From Fusibacter sp. 3D3 (GTDB lineage Bacteria > Bacillota > Clostridia > Peptostreptococcales > Acidaminobacteraceae), in the NCBI RefSeq assembly GCF_001748365.1, contig NZ_BDHH01000006.1, positions 1 through 64,000 on the forward strand: a stretch of DNA of 64,000 bases, in the 5' to 3' direction. The notes below the pieces were generated by a model that had not been told where the DNA came from, did no database searches, and saw only the letters and a list, made by a program, of their open reading frames with translations. Of this stretch, positions 53,253 through 62,439 are shown one piece after another (position 1 is the first letter of the stretch; every line of letters starts with the position of its first letter). The position numbers and the translations under genes were made by a program.

Positions 53253-55281
53253 CGAGTGCCTCCAACTCCATTGCTAACTTTCTCTTTTTTCTCTTCTTTC
53301 TAAAAATGAAAACACCCACAAGTAGGAGCAACGCCACCACACCGATGATGATTTTAGACACAGGTGAACTTGATGGTGGTTCTTCCATTGGAAATTCTTC
53401 ACCCATACCACCATTCATATTGCCGTATTCGTCAAATACGGGTGCTGCAACTACGGTATAACTGAACGGTACTTCATGAATCGAAACATTCCCAAGTGCA
53501 TCTTCAAAAGTATAAATGAGTTTGCCTTCAAATGTGCCTTCTTCGTTTGCAATTGCTTCTGCACTATAATATTCGCTACGTCCTGCTTCAAAATTACCAA
53601 CAAAATAACTGCTGCTGCTGCTTTCTGGACCCTCGAGTTTAACCATAGTATTGTACATAATAGATTTTCCCATGTTGTAAAATTCTTGTTCAATATAGAA
53701 TGGCTGTCCTACATAATTTTCAAAAGGAATAATGAGTTCAGCAGTTTCAAGTCTAACCGGCTGTGCCACTGCAATACTCAATGATTCTGATTCTTCAAAT
53801 GGCTTTTCCTGTGCATCATAGGCATTTCCTTTGCCATCCTCATATACCATTTTAATCGCCAACGGATATATTTTTACAGCCGCATCGATTTTAGTTTTAA
53901 GTTGAATATTGTGTTCGTAGATTTCTCCAGCCCCAATTTTAGTGATAAAGAATGAATTCGACGAATCCATTGGTGTAAAGACATTTTCTTCACTGGTTAA
54001 AGTCACTTTGATATTTTTTGTATCACTTGATGTACTCGTATTTTTGATAAAAAGTTTCAAATCGTATGACTCTCCTGCAAGAACATGTTCGCCGCCATAT
54101 TCATAGTTCTCAATGATCAGTTTTGGTTTTGTGGAACCAGAAGAACCGTCTACCACAAGTCCTACATATTCCTGTATCGTTTGAGCATTCTCTTCACTAT
54201 CGCCATCTGCGAGAAATTTTACATTAATATAACCACTATAACTATCTGATTTGGCATCACTTTTAGCCATTAACAAAAACGTCACAATGCTCTTAGCGCC
54301 TGGTTTTAAATTTTTAACCACTTTTTTTGAGGTGCCTTGTGAAGTAAAATCAGTGGGGTATTCAATGCCAGCCTCTGCTTTTTCAAGTAAAACATTGCCT
54401 TCATTTACAAGTTCAAGCGTCACCTCAAAAGGTTGCTTGGGTACAATGACATCGGGAACCTTTATATTTTGTATGGTCAACTTTGCACCTGATGTGTCAT
54501 TGCCTTCTACACTTATATAAATTTCGAATTCTTTTTTATAGGTTCCCCCATATTCATCGATGTATTCCAAATTCAACTTATATGGATATACACCTGTTTT
54601 CGCCTTTGGTGCACAAATGATATTATAGTATAAAAATTGAGTCTCACCAGCCTTAATTTCTGTAAGTTTTTTAGTGTCTACATCTTTATTTAACATTAAA
54701 TTTTCAAGACCGAACCCTGAAATTTTAACATTGACATCTTTAGCAGACATAGTTCCTGTGTTTATGAATTTTAATTTTATTGCATCTTCTACACCTGGTG
54801 TTACTTTATCATATGATGTCTCTGCAGAATAAACCCCAAGAATGGGTTCTTTATTGTCATTTTCAACTTTGATGTACATCTTTCTCACTTCGGAAAAAGC
54901 ATTTCCATAGACATTTTTATACGCAAACTCCACATCAAACTCATAGAGTTTTGCTTTTGCCGTAGGACTTATTTCCACATTAAAATCAACTTTTGTATTC
55001 TTGTATGAATTTAATGTATACACTTGTTTTATAAAGTTATTGACATCACTTCTAAAGGGATGTTCCCCCGCAATTTTCATCGTCATGTCCAACGTTGTAT
55101 GAGACGATTCATTTCGAACTTCTATGCTCAAAACATTTTTTTCTCCTGCTCGCATCACCTGAATCTCTTCAGGATATATGATGACGATTCTGGGTTCATC
55201 AGAATCTGTCCCTGCCATCCCAAACGGAAAAATGCTATTGAGTATCAAAATAACGACTAATAAAAAAATACGCTTATTCAT
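53245..55281 (-). CDS. extracytoplasmic CARDB/NEW3-like adhesion or adaptor protein (COG1361-like)
   Basis: A 678-residue protein with a signal peptide (about 1-24), at least four immunoglobulin-like beta domains of CARDB/NEW3 type (IEVRNESSHTTLDMTMKIAG, LKFINTGTMSAKDVNVKISG, LELVNEGNVLLEKAEAGIEY, LFIKNTSTSSDTKNIKVTL), a Gly/Glu/Pro-rich linker and a C-terminal membrane helix (KIIIGVVALLLLVGVFIFRK). It sits between the ATPase and the MacB-like permease and is probably the periplasm-facing or surface partner of that transporter. Function unknown beyond this. Confidence 0.78.
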   Translation of the reverse strand: MNKRIFLLVVILILNSIFPFGMAGTDSDEPRIVIIYPEEIQVMRAGEKNVLSIEVRNESSHTTLDMTMKIAGEHPFRSDVNNFIKQVYTLNSYKNTKVDFNVEISPTAKAKLYEFDVEFAYKNVYGNAFSEVRKMYIKVENDNKEPILGVYSAETSYDKVTPGVEDAIKLKFINTGTMSAKDVNVKISGFGLENLMLNKDVDTKKLTEIKAGETQFLYYNIICAPKAKTGVYPYKLNLEYIDEYGGTYKKEFEIYISVEGNDTSGAKLTIQNIKVPDVIVPKQPFEVTLELVNEGNVLLEKAEAGIEYPTDFTSQGTSKKVVKNLKPGAKSIVTFLLMAKSDAKSDSYSGYINVKFLADGDSEENAQTIQEYVGLVVDGSSGSTKPKLIIENYEYGGEHVLAGESYDLKLFIKNTSTSSDTKNIKVTLTSEENVFTPMDSSNSFFITKIGAGEIYEHNIQLKTKIDAAVKIYPLAIKMVYEDGKGNAYDAQEKPFEESESLSIAVAQPVRLETAELIIPFENYVGQPFYIEQEFYNMGKSIMYNTMVKLEGPESSSSSYFVGNFEAGRSEYYSAEAIANEEGTFEGKLIYTFEDALGNVSIHEVPFSYTVVAAPVFDEYGNMNGGMGEEFPMEEPPSSSPVSKIIIGVVALLLLVGVFIFRKKRKKRKLAMELEALDE

Positions 55282-55336
55282 AAATTAAAAACCTTCCTTT
55301 TTACTTTTTTTTATTTAATATGCCTTGTTTTTTGAA

Positions 55337-56104
55337 TTACTCATGGGAGTCATCAAAATGTTCATCATATTGATTTTCATAAGGTAAAATAAATTTCTCA
55401 TAGACATCATCGTTTTCACGATTGTCAATTTTCTGAACGTCACCATCTCTTATATGAATGACCTTATCTGCGTATAGAGCCACTTCTGGATCATGCGTTA
55501 CAATGACAATCGTCTGTTGCTTTTCCCTTGCCATTTTCCACATGATATGCATGACTTCAATGGATGTCTTCGTATCCAAATTGCCTGTAGGCTCATCTGC
55601 AAATATAATCTCGGGAGTTCCCACAAATGCTCTTGCAATACCAACACGCTGTTGTTGTCCACCACTCATTTGCGTAGGTCTGTGCTTGTAGCGCTCATTT
55701 AAGCCTACCATATCCAAATACTTTCTGGCCATTTTTTCGCGATTCGCCTTTGAAAATCCTCTAAAAATTAGAGGCATTGCCACATTTTCAAGGGCAGTTA
55801 GCGCCCCAAGTAAGTTGTAAGACTGAAATATGAATCCAATATGCTTCTGTCTAAATCTTGCCAGTTGCTTCTCATTCATTTTTTCTATAGCGACCTTTTT
55901 AATCTCAATAGAACCCTTAGTGGGCTTCTCCAGTCCAGCCATCATATTTAAAAGTGTTGATTTTCCAGAACCTGATGTTCCTAAAATGCAACAAATTTCG
56001 CCTTTGTAAATAGATAGATTTATCTTATTGAGTGCCACGACTTTCTCTGAGCCAATTTTATAGACTTTTTTAAGGTCTTTAACTTCAATGATCAGGTCTC
56101 TCAT
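55337..56104 (-). CDS. MacB/LolD-type ABC transporter ATPase
   Basis: A 255-residue ABC ATPase. It shows Walker A GTSGSGKSTLLNMM, the signature MSGGQQQRVGIARAF, Walker B IIFADEPTGNLD and the H-loop VTHDPEVALYADKVI. It resembles MacB/LolD/BceA ATPases of export-type systems. The ATG at 56104 follows aaggaagg; the upstream frame extends into the promoter region. First gene of the three-gene operon, with a promoter at 56199-56227. Confidence 0.93.
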   Translation of the reverse strand: MRDLIIEVKDLKKVYKIGSEKVVALNKINLSIYKGEICCILGTSGSGKSTLLNMMAGLEKPTKGSIEIKKVAIEKMNEKQLARFRQKHIGFIFQSYNLLGALTALENVAMPLIFRGFSKANREKMARKYLDMVGLNERYKHRPTQMSGGQQQRVGIARAFVGTPEIIFADEPTGNLDTKTSIEVMHIMWKMAREKQQTIVIVTHDPEVALYADKVIHIRDGDVQKIDNRENDDVYEKFILPYENQYDEHFDDSHE

Positions 56105-56198
56105 GAACACCTTCCTTTCTTGCTTGCTTTTTTTAATGCCGTGTCTCAACCTATTTTTTCACAACTGTGTTTCCCAATAAGTCGAAGAACCTTTTATC

Positions 56199-56227
56199 AG
56201 TGTATCTTAAGTATGAGTAGATTTCAA
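56199..56227 (-). promoter_or_regulatory. probable promoter of the MacB-like operon
   Basis: On the minus strand ttgaaa and tacact are separated by 17 bases, about 95 bases before the ATPase start. Confidence 0.45.
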
Positions 56228-56509
56228 TCTTTCAGCGTCCCTTTTCATACCCTTGATAGCATATCTTTTTGATATGTCTTCTCTGTGAACTTTCACACCT
56301 ATTTGGGTTTGTTTTTCTTAAAATTTCATTAGAATTTGATTTTATAGGTCTAAAGATAGCCTATTGACATCTATTCTCTTTGAATAAAAGGATCCCCATA
56401 CCGTTTAATCTTCATCACCATTAAGACGGATTCTATTAAAATAAGTTCCTATCAAAAAAAATTTTTGTTATCCAGATTCCCCCATGATGACAAGCTTGCT
56501 TTAATATTT
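56228..56509. other. intergenic stretch without gene
   Basis: About 280 AT-rich bases upstream of the MacB-like operon. I see no open frame with a ribosome-binding site on either strand and no clear repeat apart from the hairpin that starts at 56510. Confidence 0.4.
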
Positions 56510-56592
56510 CAAAAGGGTGTCGCCTAACCGATTAGAATCGAATATAGGAAACGCCCTTTTGAATATCTAGAAGTATCGTTAGAGTGTCAAAA
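56510..56592. repeat. large hairpin followed by a MITE-family end
   Basis: caaaaggg (56510-56517) and cccttttg (56554-56561) pair, extended by gtcgccta/taggaaac; 17 bases later the 14-base end motif ttagagtgtcaaaa of the MITE family occurs at 56579-56592. The latter overlaps the end of the next gene. Confidence 0.45.
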
Positions 56593-56901
56593 CCACAATA
56601 GCCACTCTGAAGCATTGAAATATAGCGTCAAAATTAAAGCTAAAATGCCGCAGACCATCCCTATGAGATAAAATCGATCTTTTAGCTTGTCTCTTCTATA
56701 GCGCTCAAGTTCATACTCCCAAGCAAATTTTCGAGAAGACTCTTGATCTAAAGAATCTTCATAGACATATCTGTTTTCTACTTTAGAGGAAGATATCTTT
56801 TCCGCAGCATCTTCTTTTTGCTTTTTATTATTTTGAGCTTCTTTTAAGATCTCTCTTTTTCTCTTCTCAAGCTCCAGTTGTTCCATTAAAGCTTTATTCA
56901 T
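56587..56901 (-). CDS. small tail-anchored membrane protein, yhaN-linked
   Basis: A 104-residue protein: a charged, probably coiled-coil N-terminus (residues 1-75, rich in Lys, Glu and Arg) and one C-terminal membrane helix (FYLIGMVCGILALILTLYF, about 78-97). It is the last gene after the nuclease-ATPase pair, 10 bases downstream of the yhaN-like gene. I do not recognise a family. Its stop codon lies in the terminal motif of a MITE remnant, so the original 3' end may have been altered. A membrane anchor for the SMC-like complex is a possible role. Confidence 0.6.
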   Translation of the reverse strand: MNKALMEQLELEKRKREILKEAQNNKKQKEDAAEKISSSKVENRYVYEDSLDQESSRKFAWEYELERYRRDKLKDRFYLIGMVCGILALILTLYFNASEWLLWF

Positions 56902-56911
56902 AAACCCATCC

Positions 56912-59509
56912 TCAATTCACGGTTTTTAAAAGGGACTCTTCCAACCTTATAATATTCACTTTTTCAAAATGTGTCAATTGATGCTTGTGGCATGTAAGCA
57001 GAATCACTTGACGCTCTTTGGCCATTTCTTCAATAATACGACGAGTGGCTTTCATTCTCTGATCATCCCAATTTATAAAAACCTCATCCAGTACAAGGGG
57101 CAATTTGTCTGGTCCCTCATTCAAACTATCAATAACAGCCAATCTAAAAGCTAAGAAGAGCTGATGAATCGTCCCCTTGCTAAAGGCCCTCGAAATTGGA
57201 TAAATATCTGAATCCATTAAAAATTGAAGTTCAAATTTACCTTCTTGTTCACTAATCAAGACTTCCTGATATTTTCCATTTGTAATGCGCCTCATATAAT
57301 CGCTAACGCTTTGCAAAATATCTGGCTGATTTTCTCTTCTAAATTTCTCATCTGCAAATTTAACCACTTCATCCAAAACCATTAATTGATTTCGTTTTTC
57401 TATAAGCTCTTCAACCTCTTCCTGTAAAAGCAACAGCTGACTCTCAATTTCATCCATCTGAGTCTTTTCCTTTAGGATCGAAATGTCTTTTATCAAATTA
57501 TTTTGTTCAATAGAAGCCTCCTGAATTTCACACACAAGTTCAGAAATCGTCTTATCTATTTCTTCTAAATACAGCGTACTAATCAATGTCTTCGACTCGA
57601 ATTGCTCATAAGCTTTTACCAGTTTTTCAGAAAAAGTCAATTCCTCTTCAAATATTTTAATCCTTTTTATGAGTTCATTGTTATCGTGATAATTTTTAAA
57701 ACCTTGCTCTAAATTGCCTTGACCCAAATTCAAAAAATTCATTTCGAGTTCAGATAGGCGATCATTTTTAGAACGCCTTTTAGTTGCTATAGATTCTAAC
57801 TGCTTATTGAGTTCATTGAGTTCATGTCTTATGAGTTCTTGTTGTTTAGCTTTCTCCATCAATTTATCAAGTTTTAGGCTAATCATATGCACGGAAAGTT
57901 TAATATTTGGCACATGATCTAATACCACAAACGACAAAGCGTCTTTCAACTCTGCTTCAATTTGTCCCACTTCTTTTTTTAACGCCTTAATATGCAACTC
58001 AATTTGAGTGCGTTCAAAAATTAAAGCTAAAAGTTGTTCCAGCTTAGATACAAAACCAAGCGATACATCTTGCCAAACATATTCTGGCAAAGGCATGGGT
58101 TCAAACAAAGAAGTCAAGTACACTTTAATGTGCTCAAATTCATGGACTGTACCACTGACATTTCTATTGGTCATAAAACGATTCAATGTAAATCCCAACA
58201 GTGTCGTTCCCAAAAATCCAAGCATCCTTAGGCTTGGTAGAGCAAATGCGAATATCAACAGACCTACACCGATGACAATCAACAAATAATCCATTAATCG
58301 CTTTTTATCATGCGTTTGAAGAATCGGCCTTTTAGAAATCTCCATATACTTGTATAATTCTGTTTTAATTTCAAGCGGATTGAGCTTTATAAGCCGTGCT
58401 TCAAAGTTAAGTTCATAGGGTAAATCAAACATCATTTGGAACTGATAATGAATCAAATCGCTTTTTTTACTGAGCTCTGTGGTTAGAATTTGAAGTTGTC
58501 CTTCCAATTGTTCTAATTTTATGAGCTGACTTTTAGCGTAATGGACATGATCCCCATTTTCCAAGATTGCTAACGATTCCTCTGTGAGCACAATCTCAGA
58601 CTTCTCCAACTGCTTTTTTTCATTTTCAAGTGCTAAAATTTCATCATCGAATTCAATGACATCTTTTTTTAACATGGTGCACAAATTATAAGCATTCTCA
58701 TCAATGACTTTATACCATTCATAATTGATAAGTTGTGTCTTCAAAAATTGAATCTTTTCAATTTTTTCTTTGATGGGAATCAAACTTTGAACTGCCTTAT
58801 ACTCGCGTTCGATCTCTTTTTTTTGGAGTGTCGCACGCTGTATTTTATCCACATAATCTTCAATCTGTGTATTTAATTTTGAAATTTCATTATAGCGTGC
58901 ATCAAGCTCAACGCGTTGTTTCATAAGCGCTCTAATTTCAGCCTGTTTTTGATTAATTAAAGGATTTCCTCTCTTATCTCTTCGCCAAATGCGGTTGATC
59001 TCACCCTCAAGTTCAGCTAAAATATCACTTGTTTTTCTAAGGTAATCCATCCCGTAATTAAAAATTAAATTTTCCTGAATGCTTTCCCACGTTTCATCTT
59101 CAAGATTTGAAAGATGATCTGAAGTAAAATGAAAAACAGATGCATATAAAGACTCACTAACGCCAGAAGTCATTTTAAGAGCATCATTTCTACTGGTTTC
59201 AATTAGATTTCTGGACAAGTTGGTGAGCGTCGTCTTTGGAGAACTCATAAGGCGCCTATTAATCAAATACGACTCAGCCTCAGTTTCAAACCAGACAGAA
59301 AAATCCAAATCATTGGTATCCCAATTGACATAGGGATGACGTTCCTTGGACTGTGGTGAAATACCATATAAAAGCGTTAATAAACTATTGAAAATGGTAG
59401 ACTTTCCTGTCTCATTCTCGCCATAAATCAGATTTAAGCCTTCGTTTAAGCACACGACTTGATTTTTAAGTTTTCCATAGGCTTTATAATGTATTTTTTT
59501 TATAATCAT
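56912..59509 (-). CDS. yhaN: SMC/SbcC-like ATPase (YhaN family)
   Basis: An 865-residue ATPase with Walker A GENETGKST at 30-38, long coiled coils (about 170-400 and 480-720), and a C-terminal Walker B region PLVLDEVFINWDDQRM. In the middle (about 395-450) two hydrophobic helices (LLIVIGVGLLIFAFALP, LGFLGTTLLGF) suggest membrane insertion, as in the YhaN family. The ATG at 59509 overlaps the upstream nuclease gene by four bases (atga). With the YhaO-like nuclease it likely forms a membrane-associated DNA repair or processing complex similar to SbcCD. Confidence 0.82.
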   Translation of the reverse strand: MIIKKIHYKAYGKLKNQVVCLNEGLNLIYGENETGKSTIFNSLLTLLYGISPQSKERHPYVNWDTNDLDFSVWFETEAESYLINRRLMSSPKTTLTNLSRNLIETSRNDALKMTSGVSESLYASVFHFTSDHLSNLEDETWESIQENLIFNYGMDYLRKTSDILAELEGEINRIWRRDKRGNPLINQKQAEIRALMKQRVELDARYNEISKLNTQIEDYVDKIQRATLQKKEIEREYKAVQSLIPIKEKIEKIQFLKTQLINYEWYKVIDENAYNLCTMLKKDVIEFDDEILALENEKKQLEKSEIVLTEESLAILENGDHVHYAKSQLIKLEQLEGQLQILTTELSKKSDLIHYQFQMMFDLPYELNFEARLIKLNPLEIKTELYKYMEISKRPILQTHDKKRLMDYLLIVIGVGLLIFAFALPSLRMLGFLGTTLLGFTLNRFMTNRNVSGTVHEFEHIKVYLTSLFEPMPLPEYVWQDVSLGFVSKLEQLLALIFERTQIELHIKALKKEVGQIEAELKDALSFVVLDHVPNIKLSVHMISLKLDKLMEKAKQQELIRHELNELNKQLESIATKRRSKNDRLSELEMNFLNLGQGNLEQGFKNYHDNNELIKRIKIFEEELTFSEKLVKAYEQFESKTLISTLYLEEIDKTISELVCEIQEASIEQNNLIKDISILKEKTQMDEIESQLLLLQEEVEELIEKRNQLMVLDEVVKFADEKFRRENQPDILQSVSDYMRRITNGKYQEVLISEQEGKFELQFLMDSDIYPISRAFSKGTIHQLFLAFRLAVIDSLNEGPDKLPLVLDEVFINWDDQRMKATRRIIEEMAKERQVILLTCHKHQLTHFEKVNIIRLEESLLKTVN

Positions 59510-60738
59510 ATTTTGCCTCTTACAAAACAATCTATTAAATCCTCTTCAGTGACTTCCAAGATGCGCCTAATTTCAGCTATTTTTTCTGTGTAAGTCATCG
59601 TTGCCTTAAAAATTGGAAGTTCCAAAAGACGTTCTAACAATTCCTTGTTTTCATTTAAATGTTTTGAGATGCTAATCGCCTCAGACAAAACAGTCTTTTC
59701 ATTTAACAGAAACTGTTTATCCACTAAAGTGCTCACTGAAAGTGGTTTTAAATCTACACTTAAAAGTCCAATTTTGCGTTTAATCACTGAGCTGAGATAA
59801 TCCAAATTTTCAGTTTCTTTTAAACCATGTGCCAAAGATGTCCTGCCCTCAAGGTTTACTCTCAAGATCAAGCGATTAGAACTTCTATCAATATCCGAGA
59901 TCTGTTCTGAAACAAATGTCAAAAGTGCGGTTTCAAGCTCGGATAAAGTTGTCAGTGCCTCTGTGAGTTCAAAATCAAATGCTTCCCACTGAATTTCATT
60001 AAAAACCTTTGGCGTTACTCTAATGTCATCATGCATAAGTTCAACGAGAAGCCCTCCCTTATCGCCGATTTCTTTATAATTAAGGCCTTGAAGATTGCCC
60101 GAATAAGCAATCCGATTAGACAGCAATTGCTGTATGTGAATATGTCCTAGAGCAAAGTAGTCGTATTTTAGGGATTCTATATCTTCAAGCGAAGCTGCCA
60201 TATATTGTTCTTTTAACCCCACAGAAAAAGCAGATGGCACACTGGAATGACCTATTCCCAGCCATATGTGATCATTGATTTTCCGTGGAAATTGTTTAAT
60301 CAAATTGCGTTTTTCGTTTTTAGATTTATGACCGCATCCAACGACTTCAAGAATATCCCCTGATGGCATTGTCAACTGAAGATGCTTAGGTTCATCACTA
60401 TCAAAATAGTGAAAAAAAGGTTCTTCATCGAATTTTTTCAAGAAAAGGGTTGTATTCATGGGATCGTGATTCCCAGTTGCATAGAACAAATGTTTTTCCG
60501 CATAAAATAACTTTTCAAACAAAGCTAAAATGGTTTGCTCAAGTTTGAAGGGTATTTTATCATTGTCTAGAAAATCGCCCGCCAAAATAAGACCATCCAG
60601 ATCTTCTTCAATGACATACCCAATGGCCCTTTCAAAAGATTTTACAAGACCTTCTTTAAGTTGCTCTCTGACAACATTTTCCTTGCTCGCAAATCCTGTA
60701 TTTAAATGTATATCCGCAATATGAAGCAATCGAATCAT
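59506..60738 (-). CDS. yhaO: SbcD/Mre11-like DNA exonuclease (YhaO family)
   Basis: A 410-residue calcineurin-like phosphoesterase. Metal-binding motifs are DIHLNTGF (DxH), LAGDFLDND (GDxxD), ATGNHDP (GNHD) and the later GHSS and GHIHIQ, all in the correct order for Mre11/SbcD. The C-terminal ~180 residues have a capping-domain character. It is the first gene of the pair with the SMC-like ATPase and is translationally coupled to it. Confidence 0.9.
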   Translation of the reverse strand: MIRLLHIADIHLNTGFASKENVVREQLKEGLVKSFERAIGYVIEEDLDGLILAGDFLDNDKIPFKLEQTILALFEKLFYAEKHLFYATGNHDPMNTTLFLKKFDEEPFFHYFDSDEPKHLQLTMPSGDILEVVGCGHKSKNEKRNLIKQFPRKINDHIWLGIGHSSVPSAFSVGLKEQYMAASLEDIESLKYDYFALGHIHIQQLLSNRIAYSGNLQGLNYKEIGDKGGLLVELMHDDIRVTPKVFNEIQWEAFDFELTEALTTLSELETALLTFVSEQISDIDRSSNRLILRVNLEGRTSLAHGLKETENLDYLSSVIKRKIGLLSVDLKPLSVSTLVDKQFLLNEKTVLSEAISISKHLNENKELLERLLELPIFKATMTYTEKIAEIRRILEVTEEDLIDCFVRGKI

Positions 60739-60888
60739 TTTAGATCACTCACTTTCTTTCTATACTAAGATTATAATTCAATTCCTGCGAACAAGCCATA
60801 AGATTTAGCCTTCTTAAGAATATTTAGTGCTTTTTTATCATTTTTGCACTACATCTTGAGTATTTCTTCTTTTTTTATTGAAATGTTG

Positions 60889-60918
60889 TTGTTGTATGCC
60901 CCCATTATATTATATAAT
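60889..60918 (+). promoter_or_regulatory. probable sigma-A promoter of the PKD membrane protein gene
   Basis: ttgttg and tataat are 18 bases apart, about 33 bases before the start codon. The -35 box is weak. Confidence 0.4.
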
Positions 60919-60950
60919 AAACTTGAGTTTACAATATTGGAGGCAAACCC

Positions 60951-62414
60951 ATGAATCTATCGAATTTTAGAGTAGAAAAATTGATTCAAGAGGATTCATT
61001 CCAGCGATTTTCCACAGGCTATCTAGACGATGAGTCTGCTGAAATAAATCTTATCTCTATCAAAAATCCTGCAAGCATTTTAACCACTACGCGCTTATTA
61101 ATTGCAGATCATTTATATAATGTGATCCATGTTTTTGAAGATCAAAACGAGCTCCACATCGTATTAAAGCAACCGCCGGGCATTCCGCTAGAATCGTATC
61201 TCTCTGAGCCAGAAGCATTGTATGATCATCGTATTTATCTTGGCCTTAGCTTACTCAAATCACTCAATAAATACGATACATTTTCAAATTCTATTAAATA
61301 CCAGCTCCTTCAGGATAATCAACTTTTGATTCATGATGGGGTCATCTGTTTCAGAGAATTAATTGATTATACCACCATTACACATCACAGTTTTAAAGAT
61401 GTCATCTTCAGAAGTGCTCGATTATTGGAGAGACTCGTCAAGCCTGAAACGGAGATTCATCAACAATTTATAGATAATCTCTTAATTGGAAATCATCATT
61501 ATTACTCTATATCAGATCTATTGCAAGATTATAAGAATCTCTTTATCTATGAAAAATCTGAAACCCTTACTAAAATTGCTTATGAATACCATCTTGTTCT
61601 GTCGCAAAATGATCAAGGGCGTTCTCTCTCAAAGTCTTCTGAGACCACTTATGAAATACCTGAAATACAGACCGTATCTGATTTGAATTCGGACATAACG
61701 CCACCAAAAGCATCAGTTGATGTAAGCACCCCTTTTGATGTGCTCTCCGCCAAAGAAGATCCCTTTGCTGAAAGCGAACTTCTTAGAAGCGAACTTTCAA
61801 AATTGCTCTTTGCAGAAGAAATCATACTCACAACAGATACGCGAACACTTCATCCCATGGATGATATGGATGCTACTTTTGCTGAAATCAGACGTGCTCA
61901 TAAGAGTACCTCACCTCAAGAAAGTCTAAAACAGACCTCTAAACTCCCTGTTTGGGATGATGAACAGACGAATATAGAAAGCGATACACTCTTAGAAAAT
62001 ATCTTTACTGAAGATGATTTGGAACCTAGAAATTGGAAAAAACTTATACTTCCAATTGCAGTAGCCTTAGCACTTTTATTGATGCTCTTTTTTGCCAATA
62101 AATTATTTTTTAGCAGTAATGCTGATCTGAAAGCAAGTTACAAAATTGACGTTTTAAAAGATAACCGCGTGGCCTTTGTCAATACCAGCTCAAACCTAAA
62201 AAATATGGATCTCTGTGAATGGACTGTTTATTATGATAATCAGCTCATAGAAACCTACGAATCAGAAAATTTCTATCCCGTCTTTGATACCGAAGGTAAA
62301 TATGATGTTGTCCTTCGTGTTATGGATAAAGAAGGCAATTGGAGTAAAGCGTATAAAGAGGAATATGTATATTCATTGGATTCTGAAAGCAATTCAAACG
62401 CCAGTGGCAATTAA
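60951..62414 (+). CDS. single-pass membrane protein with cytoplasmic kinase-like region and extracellular PKD-like domain
   Basis: A 487-residue protein. Residues 1-210 (FRVEKLIQEDSFQRFSTGYLD, LHIVLKQPPGIPLESYLSE, LLKSLNKYDT) look like a degenerate protein-kinase-like fold, but no catalytic HRD or DFG motif is present. A long low-complexity linker (210-355) leads to a membrane helix (about 365-385) and a C-terminal PKD-like domain (about 395-480: CEWTVYYDNQLIETYESENFYPVFDTEGKYDVVLRVMDKEGNW). This suggests a sensor or signalling pseudokinase facing the cell wall. aggaggc-like site (ggaggc) precedes the ATG. Confidence 0.55.
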   Translation: MNLSNFRVEKLIQEDSFQRFSTGYLDDESAEINLISIKNPASILTTTRLLIADHLYNVIHVFEDQNELHIVLKQPPGIPLESYLSEPEALYDHRIYLGLSLLKSLNKYDTFSNSIKYQLLQDNQLLIHDGVICFRELIDYTTITHHSFKDVIFRSARLLERLVKPETEIHQQFIDNLLIGNHHYYSISDLLQDYKNLFIYEKSETLTKIAYEYHLVLSQNDQGRSLSKSSETTYEIPEIQTVSDLNSDITPPKASVDVSTPFDVLSAKEDPFAESELLRSELSKLLFAEEIILTTDTRTLHPMDDMDATFAEIRRAHKSTSPQESLKQTSKLPVWDDEQTNIESDTLLENIFTEDDLEPRNWKKLILPIAVALALLLMLFFANKLFFSSNADLKASYKIDVLKDNRVAFVNTSSNLKNMDLCEWTVYYDNQLIETYESENFYPVFDTEGKYDVVLRVMDKEGNWSKAYKEEYVYSLDSESNSNASGN

Positions 62415-62439
62415 ATATAATCAATGAGGTCAATTGAAA

